64,000 bases of DNA from Stutzerimonas urumqiensis (lineage in GTDB: Bacteria > Pseudomonadota > Gammaproteobacteria > Pseudomonadales > Pseudomonadaceae): NCBI RefSeq assembly GCF_003640395.1, contig NZ_RBZQ01000009.1, forward strand, positions 62,001-126,000, read 5' to 3'. Both the position numbers and the translations under genes were made by a program. The notes under the pieces are model-generated. The model saw only the letters and a program-made list of their open reading frames with translations. It was not told where the DNA came from and made no database searches. Shown here piece by piece: positions 1-9,441 of this stretch (positions are counted from its first letter, which is position 1; the number at the start of each line of letters is the position of its first letter).

Positions 1-685
1 CGGGCTCCAGCCACTGGTGGCGACGCTGCGCGTGATAGGCCCAGACGCCGGCGAGGCAGTCGGCCTGCAATTCCTGGCGCACCAGCAGGCCGTTGTCGCC
101 CTCCAGCTGCACGCCGCGCTGCCGCGCCGCCTGGATATCCTGCGAGACGCCGAGCAGCGTCTGCACGTGATGGCCGACCTCATGGGTGATGACATAGGCC
201 TGGGCGAAGTCGCCGGCGGCCGAGAATCGCTCGGCCATCTCATCGAAGAACGACAGGTCGAGGTAGACCTGCTCATCGCCGGGGCAATAGAACGGACCGG
301 TCGCCGAGGTCGCGAAGCCGCAGGCGGAGTTCACGCCCTGGCGAAACAGGATCAGCCGTGGCTCGCGATACGGCGCGCCGGCCTGCTGGAACAGCGCGCC
401 CCAGGTGTCTTCGGTATCGCCGAGGATGGCGCGGACGAACTCGACCTCGGGTTCGGCGACCGGCGGCGGTCCGGCGCCTTCGGTAGATACCGGGGCCGTG
501 GCGACCGGTCCTTCGCCAGCGAGCTGATCGAGCACCTGGATCGGGTCCTGCCCCAGCAACAGGCTCAGCGCGACGACGATCACCACGCCGCCCAGGCCCA
601 GCCCCCCACCGATCTTCAGCCCGCGCCCTGACCGCCCGCGGGCATCCACTACGTTGTCGCTGCGACGTGCCTTTTGCCAGCGCAT
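1..685 (-). CDS. YpfJ-family neutral zinc metallopeptidase (partial, C-terminus outside window)
   Basis: The first 228 residues are visible; the rest lies beyond the left edge. A short basic N-terminus containing RRSDNVVD is followed by a glycine-rich membrane-anchor segment (about residues 22-42), a Pro/Ala/Glu-rich linker and a peptidase region that includes SACG and the zinc-binding motif HEVGHH. This arrangement is that of the Zn_peptidase/YpfJ family (PF04228), whose members are single-pass inner-membrane proteins with a periplasmic putative metalloprotease domain and no defined substrate. The ATG at 685 is preceded by GGGAGA at good spacing. The N-terminal half of the family is essentially complete here, so the family call is firm although the gene is cut. 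Confidence 0.9.
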   Translation of the reverse strand, partial: MRWQKARRSDNVVDARGRSGRGLKIGGGLGLGGVVIVVALSLLLGQDPIQVLDQLAGEGPVATAPVSTEGAGPPPVAEPEVEFVRAILGDTEDTWGALFQQAGAPYREPRLILFRQGVNSACGFATSATGPFYCPGDEQVYLDLSFFDEMAERFSAAGDFAQAYVITHEVGHHVQTLLGVSQDIQAARQRGVQLEGDNGLLVRQELQADCLAGVWAYHAQRRHQWLEP

Positions 686-902
686 GAGGTCTCCCGGCCG
701 TTTGCGGTGCCGCCGGCAGGATTCCGAGCGGCGTTACCATCGAAGCAAACGACCCTGGCGACAGCGCAAAGGTTCGCGTCGGCCGGCTATGGCCAGGGCT
801 CGGAGATCGGGCGAGGGCGCGAGCGAGGGAAAGGGAAGGCAGGGAAAGGGCGAGGCGATGGGCGCGAGGAAGCGCCGGCCCGCGATGGCCGGCGCAGGCG
901 GA

Positions 903-1337
903 TCAGCGGGCCGGGTATTCGGCCAGCACCTGTTCCCCGTTCGATTCGGTCAGGCCGATGACCTGATAGGCATCCTGGCGGTCGCCCATATCCATGCCGG
1001 GCGAGCCGGCGGGCATGCCGGGCACCGCGGCGCCGATGAGGTCGTCGCGCTTGACCAGCTCGCGGACCTCGCTGGCCGGTACGTGCCCTTCGACGAACTT
1101 GCCGTCGATCACGCCGGTGTGGCACGAGCCCAGGCGATGCGGCACGCCCTGCGCGGTTTTGAAGGCGGCCATGTCCGACTCGACGTGATCGCGCACCACG
1201 AAGCCGTTGCTCTCCAGGTGCTTGATCCACGCCTTGCAGCAGCCGCAGTTGGGGTCGCGATGGACGTCGATGGTGAGGGGCTCGGCAGCCTGGGCGAGAC
1301 CGGCGAACAATGTGGCAACGAGCAGAAGACGGCGCAT
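903..1337 (-). CDS. DUF411 domain protein, periplasmic metal-binding candidate
   Basis: A 144-residue protein with a cleavable signal peptide (about residues 1-17, ending AQA) followed by a thioredoxin-like DUF411 domain. The motif DPNCGCCKAW (about residues 28-37) carries the clustered cysteines typical of the family, and SCHTG lies further on. Some DUF411 proteins sit in copper- or silver-resistance loci and are annotated CopG-like; no copper genes adjoin this copy, so a metal-handling role is inferred only. It is transcribed alone, leftwards, with the YpfJ-like gene about 220 bp downstream in the same direction. Confidence 0.85.
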   Translation of the reverse strand: MRRLLLVATLFAGLAQAAEPLTIDVHRDPNCGCCKAWIKHLESNGFVVRDHVESDMAAFKTAQGVPHRLGSCHTGVIDGKFVEGHVPASEVRELVKRDDLIGAAVPGMPAGSPGMDMGDRQDAYQVIGLTESNGEQVLAEYPAR

Positions 1338-1561
1338 GGCGGCTCCGAAGGTGAGTGGAACGCGGCCAGCATAGCGGCACCCGGGCGAGGCTCAAGGGGC
1401 AGTTGTCGGCAAGATGTGTCCAGGGCCTGCGCAGGGCTGCGACCGATCGTCTCGGTCCGGCCGAACGAGGCGCAGGGCGAACGAAACGCCGTTTGTCGGG
1501 TCTTCTAGCTCACCCGTAAAGGATGCCCCGCGTCGGGGTTGCGCTATCGGCGGAGGAAAGC

Positions 1562-2215
1562 ATGCGGTTCGCCCGGATCGTCTTGGCCATCGAGGCCGTC
1601 GTGATGTTGGGGCTCAGTCTGGCCTACTGGATCTGGCCCTACGAGATGGCCAATCTCAACGGCATGCTCCTGATGGAGACTGCATCGGTCAGCCATATGC
1701 GCGTCTATTACGGCGGCCTCCAGCTGGGGCTGGCGCTGTTCCTGCTGTGGTCGATGCGCGATGTCCAGCGCATCCGCCCGGCGCTGGTGCTGCTGGTCTT
1801 CACGATGCTGGCGCTGGTCATCGGCCGGCTCGGATCGCTGCTGCTCGATGGCGGCGAGCTGATCGGCTTCGACCTGGCGTCGCTCATCTACCGGTTGGTC
1901 GCTGCGCTGCTGGCCGGCATCGCCTGGCTGCTGGTACGCCGCGACGTCGCGCCTGAAGTCGAATCGGACGAGGACGTCGGCGCCGACCCGGAACCGCTGC
2001 CGCAGCGGGTCGAGCCGCCGACACGGCGCCTGTTCGACGAGCCGCCCAAGCCCTTTCGGGTTGGTGAGGTGCCGCCGGATGCCGAGCTGGCTCCACGCAC
2101 GAGTCCCTCGACAGCCGATGCGCCGGCGCCCGGTGGCACTGGCGTCCACACCTGGGACCCTGACGCCCCCGGCCTGGACGGATCGATCGATCGACCCGAC
2201 GGGCCGGTTCGATGA
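1562..2215 (+). CDS. DUF4345-like four-helix membrane protein with acidic, proline-rich tail
   Basis: A 217-residue protein. Residues 1-130 contain four hydrophobic helices with the pattern of DUF4345 proteins (a conserved tyrosine/glycine-rich region YYGGLQLGLALF between helices 1 and 2). The last 85 residues are a charged, Pro/Asp/Glu-rich tail with no visible domain, probably disordered and cytoplasmic. The ATG at 1562 was preferred over an upstream in-frame GTG/TTG-type start because GGAGG sits just upstream at about 1551-1556. The stop codon overlaps the start of the following DUF1615 gene (ATGA), so the two are probably translationally coupled. Function is unknown. Confidence 0.7.
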   Translation: MRFARIVLAIEAVVMLGLSLAYWIWPYEMANLNGMLLMETASVSHMRVYYGGLQLGLALFLLWSMRDVQRIRPALVLLVFTMLALVIGRLGSLLLDGGELIGFDLASLIYRLVAALLAGIAWLLVRRDVAPEVESDEDVGADPEPLPQRVEPPTRRLFDEPPKPFRVGEVPPDAELAPRTSPSTADAPAPGGTGVHTWDPDAPGLDGSIDRPDGPVR

Positions 2216-3315
2216 AGTACCCGACCCGCGTGCGCGGCCTCGGCCTGCTGGCCGGCGCCAGCCTGCTCCTGCTGCTCGGTGGCTGCGGTGTGCGCGGTAC
2301 GGCGCCGATGCCCGAGCCCGAGGAAATCCAGTCGCGGCTGATGCGTGTGCTGCCCAAGACCGTGTCGGACCGCGCCGGCTGGGCGAAGGACATCCAGGTG
2401 GCCTTTACGGAGCTGGAGATCGAGCCCAGCTACGAGAACCTCTGCTCGGTGCTCGCCGTGACCGAGCAGGAGTCGACCTTCCAGGTCGCGCCGCCGGTGC
2501 CGGGGCTGGCGAAGATCGCCCGCGCCGAGATCGACCGCCGTGCCGAGCGGCTGCACATCCCCGCGTTTCTCGTGCGCGCCGCCCTGCAGCTCGAATCGCC
2601 GACCGGCAAGACCTACGCCGAGCGGCTGAGCGCGGTGCGCACCGAAGAGCAGCTCAACGACCTGTTCAGCGATTTCATCGGCATGGTGCCGCTCGGTCGG
2701 CAGCTGTTCGGTACTTTCAACCCGGTGCACACCGGCGGGCCGATGCAGGTCAGCATCGACTTCGCCGAGGAGTACGCGCACCGTTACCCCTACGAGGTCG
2801 AGCGCTCGATCCGTGACGAAGTGTTCAGCCGCCGCGGCGGGATGTTCTTCGGCATCGCGCACCTGCTCGACTACCCGGCGCATTACGAGCGCTCGCTGTA
2901 TCGCTACGCCGACTTCAATGCCGGTTGGTACGCCAGCCGCAATGCCGCCTTCCAGAATGCGGTGGCCCGGCTGAGCGGCCGGCGGCTGGCGCTGGACGGC
3001 GACCTGATTCGCCACGGCACGCGCGAGCCGGGGCAGACCGAGCAGGCGGTGCGTTCGCTCAGCCGGAAGCTCGGGCTGGACGATGCCGAGATTCGCCGCG
3101 CGCTGGAACAGGGCGACAGCCTCGATTTCGAAGAAACCGAGCTGTACGAGAAGGTCTTCGCGTTGGCCGACAAGGCGGCCGGCAAGCGTTTGCCGCGTGC
3201 GCTGGTGCCGAACATCGCGCTGGAAAGCCCCAAGATCACCCGCAAGCTCACCACCGCCTGGTTCGTCGAGCGGGTCGACGAGCGCCGCAAGCGCTGCCTG
3301 GCACGCGCCGGCTAG
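2212..3315 (+). CDS. DUF1615 family lipoprotein
   Basis: A 367-residue exported lipoprotein: a positively charged N-terminus, a hydrophobic core and the lipobox LLGGC around residue 24. The mature part matches the DUF1615 family known from pseudomonads; family members have no assigned biochemical function, although the fold region around CSVLAVTEQEST and the conserved GGPMQVS resemble lytic transglycosylase-like segments, which would suggest a cell-wall role (inference). The ATG overlaps the stop of the DUF4345-like gene. No partner gene follows in the same direction. Confidence 0.85.
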   Translation: MKYPTRVRGLGLLAGASLLLLLGGCGVRGTAPMPEPEEIQSRLMRVLPKTVSDRAGWAKDIQVAFTELEIEPSYENLCSVLAVTEQESTFQVAPPVPGLAKIARAEIDRRAERLHIPAFLVRAALQLESPTGKTYAERLSAVRTEEQLNDLFSDFIGMVPLGRQLFGTFNPVHTGGPMQVSIDFAEEYAHRYPYEVERSIRDEVFSRRGGMFFGIAHLLDYPAHYERSLYRYADFNAGWYASRNAAFQNAVARLSGRRLALDGDLIRHGTREPGQTEQAVRSLSRKLGLDDAEIRRALEQGDSLDFEETELYEKVFALADKAAGKRLPRALVPNIALESPKITRKLTTAWFVERVDERRKRCLARAG

Positions 3316-3349
3316 GGCCTGCCGACGCGCTTGCGTTAACGACAGACGA

Positions 3350-3514
3350 TCAGGCGCTGGCCGTCAGGGCGGGCCGGGGCGTCTGGGGTAGGGGCTCCTT
3401 ACCGAGGCGGGCAGGGCGGCCGCCGGCAAGCCGGGCCTGGCGCCAGGCCGCAAGGCCGGTGTCGGCGGAAACGGGGGTGTTGCTGCGAGCGATCAGGCGT
3501 TCGAGCTTGCTCAT
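3350..3514 (-). CDS. Small 54-residue protein of unknown function
   Basis: A short frame encoding 54 residues that begins MSKLERLIARSN and is rich in Arg, Ala and Pro. It is supported by an AGGAGG ribosome binding site about 5 nt upstream of the ATG at 3514 and by its location just upstream of trmA in the same direction. An in-frame upstream extension exists but lacks such a site. No domain is recognisable. Coding status rests on the binding site alone, so confidence is moderate. Confidence 0.5.
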   Translation of the reverse strand: MSKLERLIARSNTPVSADTGLAAWRQARLAGGRPARLGKEPLPQTPRPALTASA

Positions 3515-3606
3515 GGGGCCTCCTGTCGGACCGGGTGCCGGTGGAGGCACCCTAACAAGCGACGGATGACCGAATGGTGTCAGCACGGGGCGCTGCCGAT
3601 GGGCGG

Positions 3607-4692
3607 CTAGCGCCGCTCGAGCAGCACGCCGGCTTCCATGTGGTGGGTATAGGGGAACTGGTCGAACAGCGCGCTGCGGGTTACCCGGTGGGTGTCGTGC
3701 AATTGCGCGATGTTGGCCGCCAGCGTCTGCGGGTTGCAGGAGATGTAGAGGATGCGCTCGAAGCGCCGGGTGAGTTCGCAGGTGTCGCGGTCCATGCCGG
3801 CACGCGGCGGGTCGACGAACACGGTGCCGAAGTCATAGCGCTTCAGATCGATCCCGGCGAGCCGGCGGAACGGCCGCACCTCGTTCAGCGCCTGGGTCAG
3901 CTCTTCGGCCGACAGGCGCACCAGCGCGACGTTGTCGATGCCGTTGTCGGCCAGGTTCGCCAGCGCGGCGTTGACCGAGCTCTTGCTGATCTCGGTCGCC
4001 AGCACGCGGCGCACGCGGGTGGCCAGCGGCAGGGTGAAGTTGCCGTTGCCGCAGTACAGTTCCAGCAGGTCGTCGTCCCGCTCGCCGAGCGCCTCGTAGG
4101 CCCAGCCGAGCATCTTCTGGCAGACCTCGCCGTTGGGCTGGCTGAAGGCACCCTCGGGCTGGCGGTAACGGTAGGAGCGGCCTGCGACCTCGAGCGTTTC
4201 TTCCACGTAGTCCCGTCCGATGACCAGCCGCTGGCCGCGCGAGCGCCCCACGAGGCTGGCGCCGAGCGAGGCGGACAGTGCCTCGGCTTCGGCCCGCCAG
4301 CTGTCGTCCAGAGGGCGATGGTAGGCGAGGGTGATCAGCGCATCGCCCGCCAGCGTGGTCAGGAATTCGACCTGGAACAGCTTGAAGCTCAGCGCCTCGC
4401 TCGCCTGCCAGGCCGCCTTCAGCGGCGGCATCAGTTCATTGATGCGCCGGCTGGCGACCGGGAAGGTGTCGAGCAGGATCGGCGTGTGCTTGTCGCCCGG
4501 GGCGAACATGGCGTAGTGACGCTCTTCGCCCTCGCGCCACAGGCGGAACTCGGTGCGCAGCCGATAATGCTCGCGCGGCGACTCGAAGACCTGCGGCGCC
4601 GGTGCGTCGAAGGGGGCCAGCAGCTCGATCAGGCGCTGGCGCTTGTCGTCCAGTTGCGCGGCATAGCCCGCGGCGTCGACCGAGCCGGTCAT
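3607..4692 (-). CDS. trmA: tRNA (uracil-5-)-methyltransferase TrmA
   Basis: A 361-residue SAM-dependent enzyme that methylates U54 of tRNA to ribothymidine (T-loop). The C-terminal Rossmann domain has the SAM motif CGNGNF at about 214-219, DPPRAGMD at about 294-301 and the catalytic cysteine in ISCNP at about 317-321. Length matches TrmA (about 360) and there is no N-terminal TRAM domain or Fe-S cysteine set, which separates it from RlmD/RlmC. Its ATG overlaps the stop of the upstream permease gene (ATGA), so translation is probably coupled. Near certain. Confidence 0.96.
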   Translation of the reverse strand: MTGSVDAAGYAAQLDDKRQRLIELLAPFDAPAPQVFESPREHYRLRTEFRLWREGEERHYAMFAPGDKHTPILLDTFPVASRRINELMPPLKAAWQASEALSFKLFQVEFLTTLAGDALITLAYHRPLDDSWRAEAEALSASLGASLVGRSRGQRLVIGRDYVEETLEVAGRSYRYRQPEGAFSQPNGEVCQKMLGWAYEALGERDDDLLELYCGNGNFTLPLATRVRRVLATEISKSSVNAALANLADNGIDNVALVRLSAEELTQALNEVRPFRRLAGIDLKRYDFGTVFVDPPRAGMDRDTCELTRRFERILYISCNPQTLAANIAQLHDTHRVTRSALFDQFPYTHHMEAGVLLERR

Positions 4693-5987
4693 GCGTTGGT
4701 GCCGAAGGCGAACTTGACGATGAAGATCGCCGCGAGGATTACCAGCGCCGCGTTCAGGTCCTTGAAGCGTCCGGCCAGCGCCTTGATCACGACCCAGGTG
4801 ATGAAGCCGAACGCAATGCCGTTGGCGATCGAGAAGGTCAGCGGCATCGCCAGCGCGGTGATCACCACGGGCGCGGCGACGGTGATGTCGTCCCAGTCGA
4901 TTTCGGCGAGGCCCGAGGTCATCAGCACGGCGACGAACAGCAGCGCCGGCGCCGTGGCGAAGGCCGGCACGGTGCCGGCCAGCGGGGCGAAGAACAGCGC
5001 CAGCAGGAACAGCGCTGCGACGACCACGGCGGTCAGGCCGGTGCGCCCGCCCGCCGCGGCACCGGCCGCCGACTCGATGTAGCTGGTGGTGGTGCTGGTG
5101 CCCAGCAGCGAGCCGCCCATCGCGGCGGTACTGTCGGCGATCAGGGCGCGACCCATCTTTGGCAGGTGGCCGTCCGGGGTCATCAGGCCGGCGCGCTTGG
5201 CGACGCCGATCAGGGTGCCGGTGTTGTCGAACAGGTCGACGAACAGGAAGGCGAAGATCACGCTGATCATGCCGACGTCCAGCGCGCCGGCGATATCCAG
5301 TTGCAGGAAGGTCGGCGCCAGCGACGGCGGCATCGACACCACGCCGGCGAAGGGCGTGATGCCCAGCAGCACGGCGATGGCCGTGACGACGAGGATGCCG
5401 ATCATCACCGCACCGGTCACCCGCAGGGCTTCCAGCGCGACGATCAGCACGAAGCCCAGGATCGCCAGCAGCGGGCCGGGGGCGGTGAGGTCGCCGAGGC
5501 CGACCAGGGTCGCCGGGTTGGCGACCACCAGACCCGCTTCCTTCAGCGCGATCAGCGCCAGGAACAGGCCGATGCCGGCGGCAATCGCCGAGCGCAGCGG
5601 CAGCGGGATGCTGTTCACGATCCACTCGCGGATGCGGAAGATCGACAGCAGGAAGAACAGCGTCGCCGAAATGAACACCGCGCCCAGTGCCACCTGCCAG
5701 CTGTAGCCCATGTGCAGCACGACGGTGTAGGTGAAGAAGGCGTTCAGGCCCATGCCCGGCGCCAGGGCGATCGGGTAGTTGGCGATCAGCCCCATGATCG
5801 CCGAGCCGATGGCGGCGGCCAGGCAGGTCGCGACGAACACCGCCCCCTTGTCCATGCCGGTTTCGCCGAGGATCGCCGGGTTGACGAAGAGGATGTAGGC
5901 CATCGTCAGGAAGGTGGTGAGACCGGCGAGGATCTCGGTACGCACGGTGGTGCCGTGCGCGTTGAGTTGGAACAGCTTTTCCAGCAT
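4689..5987 (-). CDS. NCS2 (AzgA-type) adenine/guanine/hypoxanthine permease
   Basis: A 432-residue polytopic inner-membrane protein with roughly 12-14 hydrophobic segments, of the AzgA-like branch of nucleobase-cation symporters. The N-terminal [18 protein letters not shown] and the mid-protein segments containing DLFDNTGTL and [10 protein letters not shown] are the hallmark substrate/ion site motifs of this branch. It imports purine bases; which one cannot be told from sequence. It is divergent from xdhC across a 236-bp spacer and followed without a gap by trmA. The pairing with a molybdenum hydroxylase set next door may reflect purine use, but this is inference. Confidence 0.92.
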   Translation of the reverse strand: MLEKLFQLNAHGTTVRTEILAGLTTFLTMAYILFVNPAILGETGMDKGAVFVATCLAAAIGSAIMGLIANYPIALAPGMGLNAFFTYTVVLHMGYSWQVALGAVFISATLFFLLSIFRIREWIVNSIPLPLRSAIAAGIGLFLALIALKEAGLVVANPATLVGLGDLTAPGPLLAILGFVLIVALEALRVTGAVMIGILVVTAIAVLLGITPFAGVVSMPPSLAPTFLQLDIAGALDVGMISVIFAFLFVDLFDNTGTLIGVAKRAGLMTPDGHLPKMGRALIADSTAAMGGSLLGTSTTTSYIESAAGAAAGGRTGLTAVVVAALFLLALFFAPLAGTVPAFATAPALLFVAVLMTSGLAEIDWDDITVAAPVVITALAMPLTFSIANGIAFGFITWVVIKALAGRFKDLNAALVILAAIFIVKFAFGTNA

Positions 5988-6223
5988 GGCGATTCCCCTG
6001 GGTTGTGCCGCTGCGGTGCGTGAGGGCGGTTCTTGTTATGGCATTCCGACCGGAGCGGCCGGAAAAAGGCCGGCATCTTACACCGGCTGCCGGCGCCTTG
6101 AGCGCGGCGTTCAGGGCGTGATGGCGGACGATCCTGCCAGTGCGCGGCGCAACGGGCGAACTTGTCCGCGGGCCGCCGGGTCTGTCCCCAAGACTCTAGC
6201 CGAAGCGATCGAACGGGGCGCGA

Positions 6224-7204
6224 ATGGACACTGTGGATCTGGCGGTATTGCGCCGCGCGCGGGACTGGTTGGCCGACGGGCACCGCGTCGTCCTCTACAC
6301 CGTGGTGGAAACCTGGGGCAGCGCGCCGCGACCCGTTGGCGCGCTGCTGGCCCTGCGCGAAGACGGGCGCGTGGAAGGCTCGGTCTCCGGCGGCTGCGTG
6401 GAGGACGACCTGCTCGCTCGCCTGCCCACCGCCGCAACCGAGCATGGCCGCGCCTGCCGGCTGATCACCTACGGCGTCACGCGCGAGGAAACCGCCCGCT
6501 TCGGCCTGCCCTGCGGTGGCACGCTGCGCCTGGTCGAGGAGCCGCTCGGCGAGGGCGCCTGGCTCGGCGAGCTGATCGAGCGTTGCGAAGCCCACCAGCG
6601 GGTGGTGCGTCGGCTCGATCTCGACAGCGGGCGCGTGACGCTCGCCCAGGTCGAACGGACCGCTCCGCTGCGATTCGATGGCCAGACGCTCGAGGCCGGC
6701 TTCGGGCCGAGCTGGCGGCTGCTGCTGATCGGCGCCGGGCAACTGTCGCGCTACGTCGCCGACCTGGCCGGGCCGCTCGGCTTCGAGGTGTCGATCTGCG
6801 ACCCGCGCGAGGCCTACGCCCATGACTGGCCGGCCGGGCAGGCGCGCTTCGTCGACGGCATGCCGGACGACGCGGTGCTGGCCATCGAGCCCGACCCGCA
6901 CACGGCGATCGTCGCCCTGACCCACGACCCGCGGCTGGACGACATGGCATTGCTCACCGCCCTGCAATCGCGCGCCTTCTATGTCGGCGCCCTGGGTTCG
7001 CGGCGCAACAATGAGGCGCGCAAGGGCCGTCTGCGCTCGCTCGGGCTTCCCGCGGAGGCGGTCGAGCGGTTGCATGGGCCGATCGGGCTGCCGATCGGCA
7101 GCCGCACGCCGGCGGAGATCGCCCTGTCGCTCATGGCCGAGGTCGTGGCCTGCAAGAACGGCCTGCGCCTGGGTGCGACCGAGGCTGCCCGCCGCTGTGC
7201 CTGA
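6224..7204 (+). CDS. XdhC/CoxI family molybdenum hydroxylase maturation factor
   Basis: A 326-residue protein with the N-terminal XdhC-CoxI domain (VVLYTVVETWGSAPRPVG, then SGGCVEDD) and a C-terminal Rossmann-fold XdhC domain beginning LLLIGAGQLSRY (about 168-179). Family members bind molybdenum cofactor, help with its sulfuration and insert it into xanthine dehydrogenase or aldehyde oxidoreductase; PaoD is the Escherichia coli counterpart for PaoABC. It heads a same-strand run with a MocA-like gene and paoABC, which makes these its likely clients. The ATG at 6224 was kept because the XdhC domain starts within the first 20 residues. Confidence 0.9.
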   Translation: MDTVDLAVLRRARDWLADGHRVVLYTVVETWGSAPRPVGALLALREDGRVEGSVSGGCVEDDLLARLPTAATEHGRACRLITYGVTREETARFGLPCGGTLRLVEEPLGEGAWLGELIERCEAHQRVVRRLDLDSGRVTLAQVERTAPLRFDGQTLEAGFGPSWRLLLIGAGQLSRYVADLAGPLGFEVSICDPREAYAHDWPAGQARFVDGMPDDAVLAIEPDPHTAIVALTHDPRLDDMALLTALQSRAFYVGALGSRRNNEARKGRLRSLGLPAEAVERLHGPIGLPIGSRTPAEIALSLMAEVVACKNGLRLGATEAARRCA

Positions 7205-7817
7205 GCCGCGCGATGGCGTGGTGACGCTGCTGCTGGCCGGTGGGCTCGGCAGCCGGTATCGGCAGGAGGATGACCGCGACAAGCTGCTCGTGCCCAGCGC
7301 CGGGGCGGGCTCGCGACCGGTGCTCGAGGCAGCGATCGAGACGTTGCGGGGCCTGACCGAGCGGCTGGTGGTGGTCGCGCGGGCCGACAATCGGCCGCTG
7401 TGCGAGCGGCTCGAGATCTGGCGGCGCTCGCGGGCATTCGATGTGTTGTCGGTAGACACGCGTGGCCTGGGCCATAGCCTGGCGCAGGGGGTTGCCGCCT
7501 GTCCGGCTGCGCGAGGCTGGCTGGTGGCGCTCGGCGACATGCCCTATGTGCGACGCGACACCCTGGCCACGCTCGTCGCGCACATCGAACCCGATCGTCT
7601 GTTGCTGCCGGTGCACGACGGGCAGCCGGGGCACCCGCGCGGCATTGGCGCTCGCCATCGGTCGGCCTTACTGGCGCTCGACGGCGACCGAGGCGCGCAG
7701 GCGTTGTTCACTGAGTCGCCCGTTCTGCGGTTGCCCGTGCAGGACGCCGGCGTGCTGCGCGATATCGACCGTCCGGGCGATCGGACGGATCGGGCGTCGG
7801 GCCAAGCCGACGGCTGA
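7197..7817 (+). CDS. MocA/MobA-like molybdenum cofactor nucleotidyltransferase
   Basis: A 206-residue nucleotidyltransferase with the signature LLLAGGLGSRY near the N-terminus, a lysine in DRDKLL that contacts the nucleotide, and LGDMPYVRRD for the metal site. It is most like MocA, which makes molybdopterin cytosine dinucleotide, the cofactor form used by PaoABC-type aldehyde oxidoreductases; its position directly between xdhC and paoABC fits. The GTG at 7197 overlaps the end of xdhC and puts the conserved motif about 10 residues in; longer upstream frames encode only Arg/Ala-rich shadow sequence. CTP versus GTP specificity is not proven here. Confidence 0.83.
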   Translation: MPEPRDGVVTLLLAGGLGSRYRQEDDRDKLLVPSAGAGSRPVLEAAIETLRGLTERLVVVARADNRPLCERLEIWRRSRAFDVLSVDTRGLGHSLAQGVAACPAARGWLVALGDMPYVRRDTLATLVAHIEPDRLLLPVHDGQPGHPRGIGARHRSALLALDGDRGAQALFTESPVLRLPVQDAGVLRDIDRPGDRTDRASGQADG

Positions 7818-7927
7818 ACGTTTGCCGCCGCGGGGCAGTCGTAACCCCGACAACGCAGACGATCGGCGCCGATCGGTACGTCTGCCATGTACGCACGGAA
7901 GCGCCACCGCCAAACCGTGAGGCCCGC

Positions 7928-8458
7928 ATGAGCGCCACTACCCCCATCCCGGAGGCCGACGGCATCGCCGCCTGCCCCGTCAGCCTCGAACTCAACGGCC
8001 AGCGTCGACACCTCGACATCGAACCCTGGACCACGCTGCTCGACCTCCTGCGGGATCGCCTGGCCATGACCGGCACCAAGAAGGGCTGCGACCACGGCCA
8101 ATGCGGCGCGTGCACCGTGCTGGTCGATGGCAAGCGGGTGAACGCCTGCCTGACCCTCGCGGTGATGTGCGACGGCAAGCAGGTCACCACCATCGAGGGG
8201 CTGGCACGCGGTGACGAATTGCACCCGATCCAGCAGGCCTTCATCGACCATGACGCCTTCCAGTGCGGCTACTGCACGCCGGGGCAGATCTGCTCGGCGG
8301 TCGGCATGGTGAATGAAGGGCGCGCGCGGAGTCGCGACGACATCCGCGAGCAGATGAGTGGCAACATCTGTCGTTGCGGCGCCTACCCGCACATCCTCGA
8401 GGCGATCGAAGACGCCCTGCCGGCGGCCAGGGCCTGGGCCGGGGAGGGCGAGCGATGA
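7928..8458 (+). CDS. paoA: Aldehyde oxidoreductase [2Fe-2S] subunit
   Basis: A 176-residue small subunit of a three-subunit molybdenum hydroxylase. The plant-ferredoxin-type cluster is held by GCDHGQCGAC with a further Cys in VNACL, and the second [2Fe-2S] cluster by CGYCTPGQ and NICRCGAYP. It passes electrons from the molybdenum centre to FAD. Unlike E. coli PaoA there is no clear Tat leader in the 20-residue N-terminal extension, so a cytoplasmic location is possible. It overlaps paoB by ATGA. Confidence 0.9.
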   Translation: MSATTPIPEADGIAACPVSLELNGQRRHLDIEPWTTLLDLLRDRLAMTGTKKGCDHGQCGACTVLVDGKRVNACLTLAVMCDGKQVTTIEGLARGDELHPIQQAFIDHDAFQCGYCTPGQICSAVGMVNEGRARSRDDIREQMSGNICRCGAYPHILEAIEDALPAARAWAGEGER

Positions 8459-9441
8459 ATCCGTTCAGCTACGCACGGCCTGCCTCGGTCGACGACGCGG
8501 TGAAGCTCGCCGGGCCGGACGCGCGCTTCATCGCCGGCGGCACCAACCTGCTGGACCTGATGAAGGAAAACGTCCTGCGGCCCCGGCAACTGATCGACAT
8601 CACCCACCTGCCGCTGCGCGAGGTGGCGGCGAGTGGCAACGGCGGCCTGCGCGTCGGGGCGCTGGTCAGCAACGCCGACCTCGCCTGGCACCCGGAGGTC
8701 GAGGCGCGCTATCCGCTGTTGTCGCAGGCCATTCTGGCCGGCGCCTCGGGCCAGCTTCGCAACATGGCGACCACCGGCGGCAACCTGCTGCAACGCACCC
8801 GTTGCTGGTACTTCTACGACACCGGCACGCCCTGCAACAAACGCGAGCCGGGCTCGGGCTGCGGCGCGCGCGATGGCGTCAACCGGATGAACGCCATCCT
8901 CGGGGCCAGCGACGCCTGCGTCGCGGTGCACCCGTCGGACATGTGCGTGGCGCTGGCCGCGCTGAAAGCCACCGTGCACGTGCAGGGACGGCAGGGTGCC
9001 CGCGAGATCGCCTTCGCCGACTTCCATCGCCTGCCGGGCGACGAGCCGCAGCGCGACAACGTGCTCGCCGACGATGAGTTGATCACCGCCATCGAGCTGC
9101 CCGCCGAAGGCTTCGCCACGCATTACCGCTACCTCAAGGTGCGCGAGCGTGCGTCCTACGCCTTCGCCCTGGTGTCCGTCGCCGTCGCGCTGGAGATGGA
9201 CGGTGACACCGTTCGCCAGGCGCACGTCGCCCTCGGTGGGGTCGCCCATAAGCCCTGGCGGCGCGAAGAGGCCGAGGCCCTGCTGGTGGGCCAGCGCGCC
9301 GATGACACCCATTTCGCCGCGGCGGCCGACGCGCTCCTCGCCGGCGCGCAGCCCCTCGCCTACAACGCCTTCAAGGTCGAACTCGCCCGCCGCGCCATCA
9401 TCCGTGCGCTCGACGAGGCAGCCAGAGGAGTGACCCGATGA
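8455..9441 (+). CDS. paoB: Aldehyde oxidoreductase FAD-binding subunit with extra [4Fe-4S] segment
   Basis: A 328-residue medium subunit of the xanthine oxidase family. FAD-binding motifs are AGGTNLLDLM (about 27-36) and the TTGGNLLQRTRC region (about 106-117). The stretch from RCWYFYDTG through CNKREPGSGCGA to HPSDMC supplies four cysteines, the insertion that binds a [4Fe-4S] cluster in PaoB and separates it from ordinary XDH FAD subunits. The ATG at 8455 overlaps the paoA stop; the frame is open further upstream only as a shadow. Its stop overlaps the start of paoC. Confidence 0.92.
   Translation: MNPFSYARPASVDDAVKLAGPDARFIAGGTNLLDLMKENVLRPRQLIDITHLPLREVAASGNGGLRVGALVSNADLAWHPEVEARYPLLSQAILAGASGQLRNMATTGGNLLQRTRCWYFYDTGTPCNKREPGSGCGARDGVNRMNAILGASDACVAVHPSDMCVALAALKATVHVQGRQGAREIAFADFHRLPGDEPQRDNVLADDELITAIELPAEGFATHYRYLKVRERASYAFALVSVAVALEMDGDTVRQAHVALGGVAHKPWRREEAEALLVGQRADDTHFAAAADALLAGAQPLAYNAFKVELARRAIIRALDEAARGVTR

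Noticed and set aside
5988-6223. Purine or xanthine riboswitch upstream of the nucleobase permease
   Set aside because: None of the conserved aptamer blocks could be matched by eye; only a CCGGC-rich hairpin is seen.
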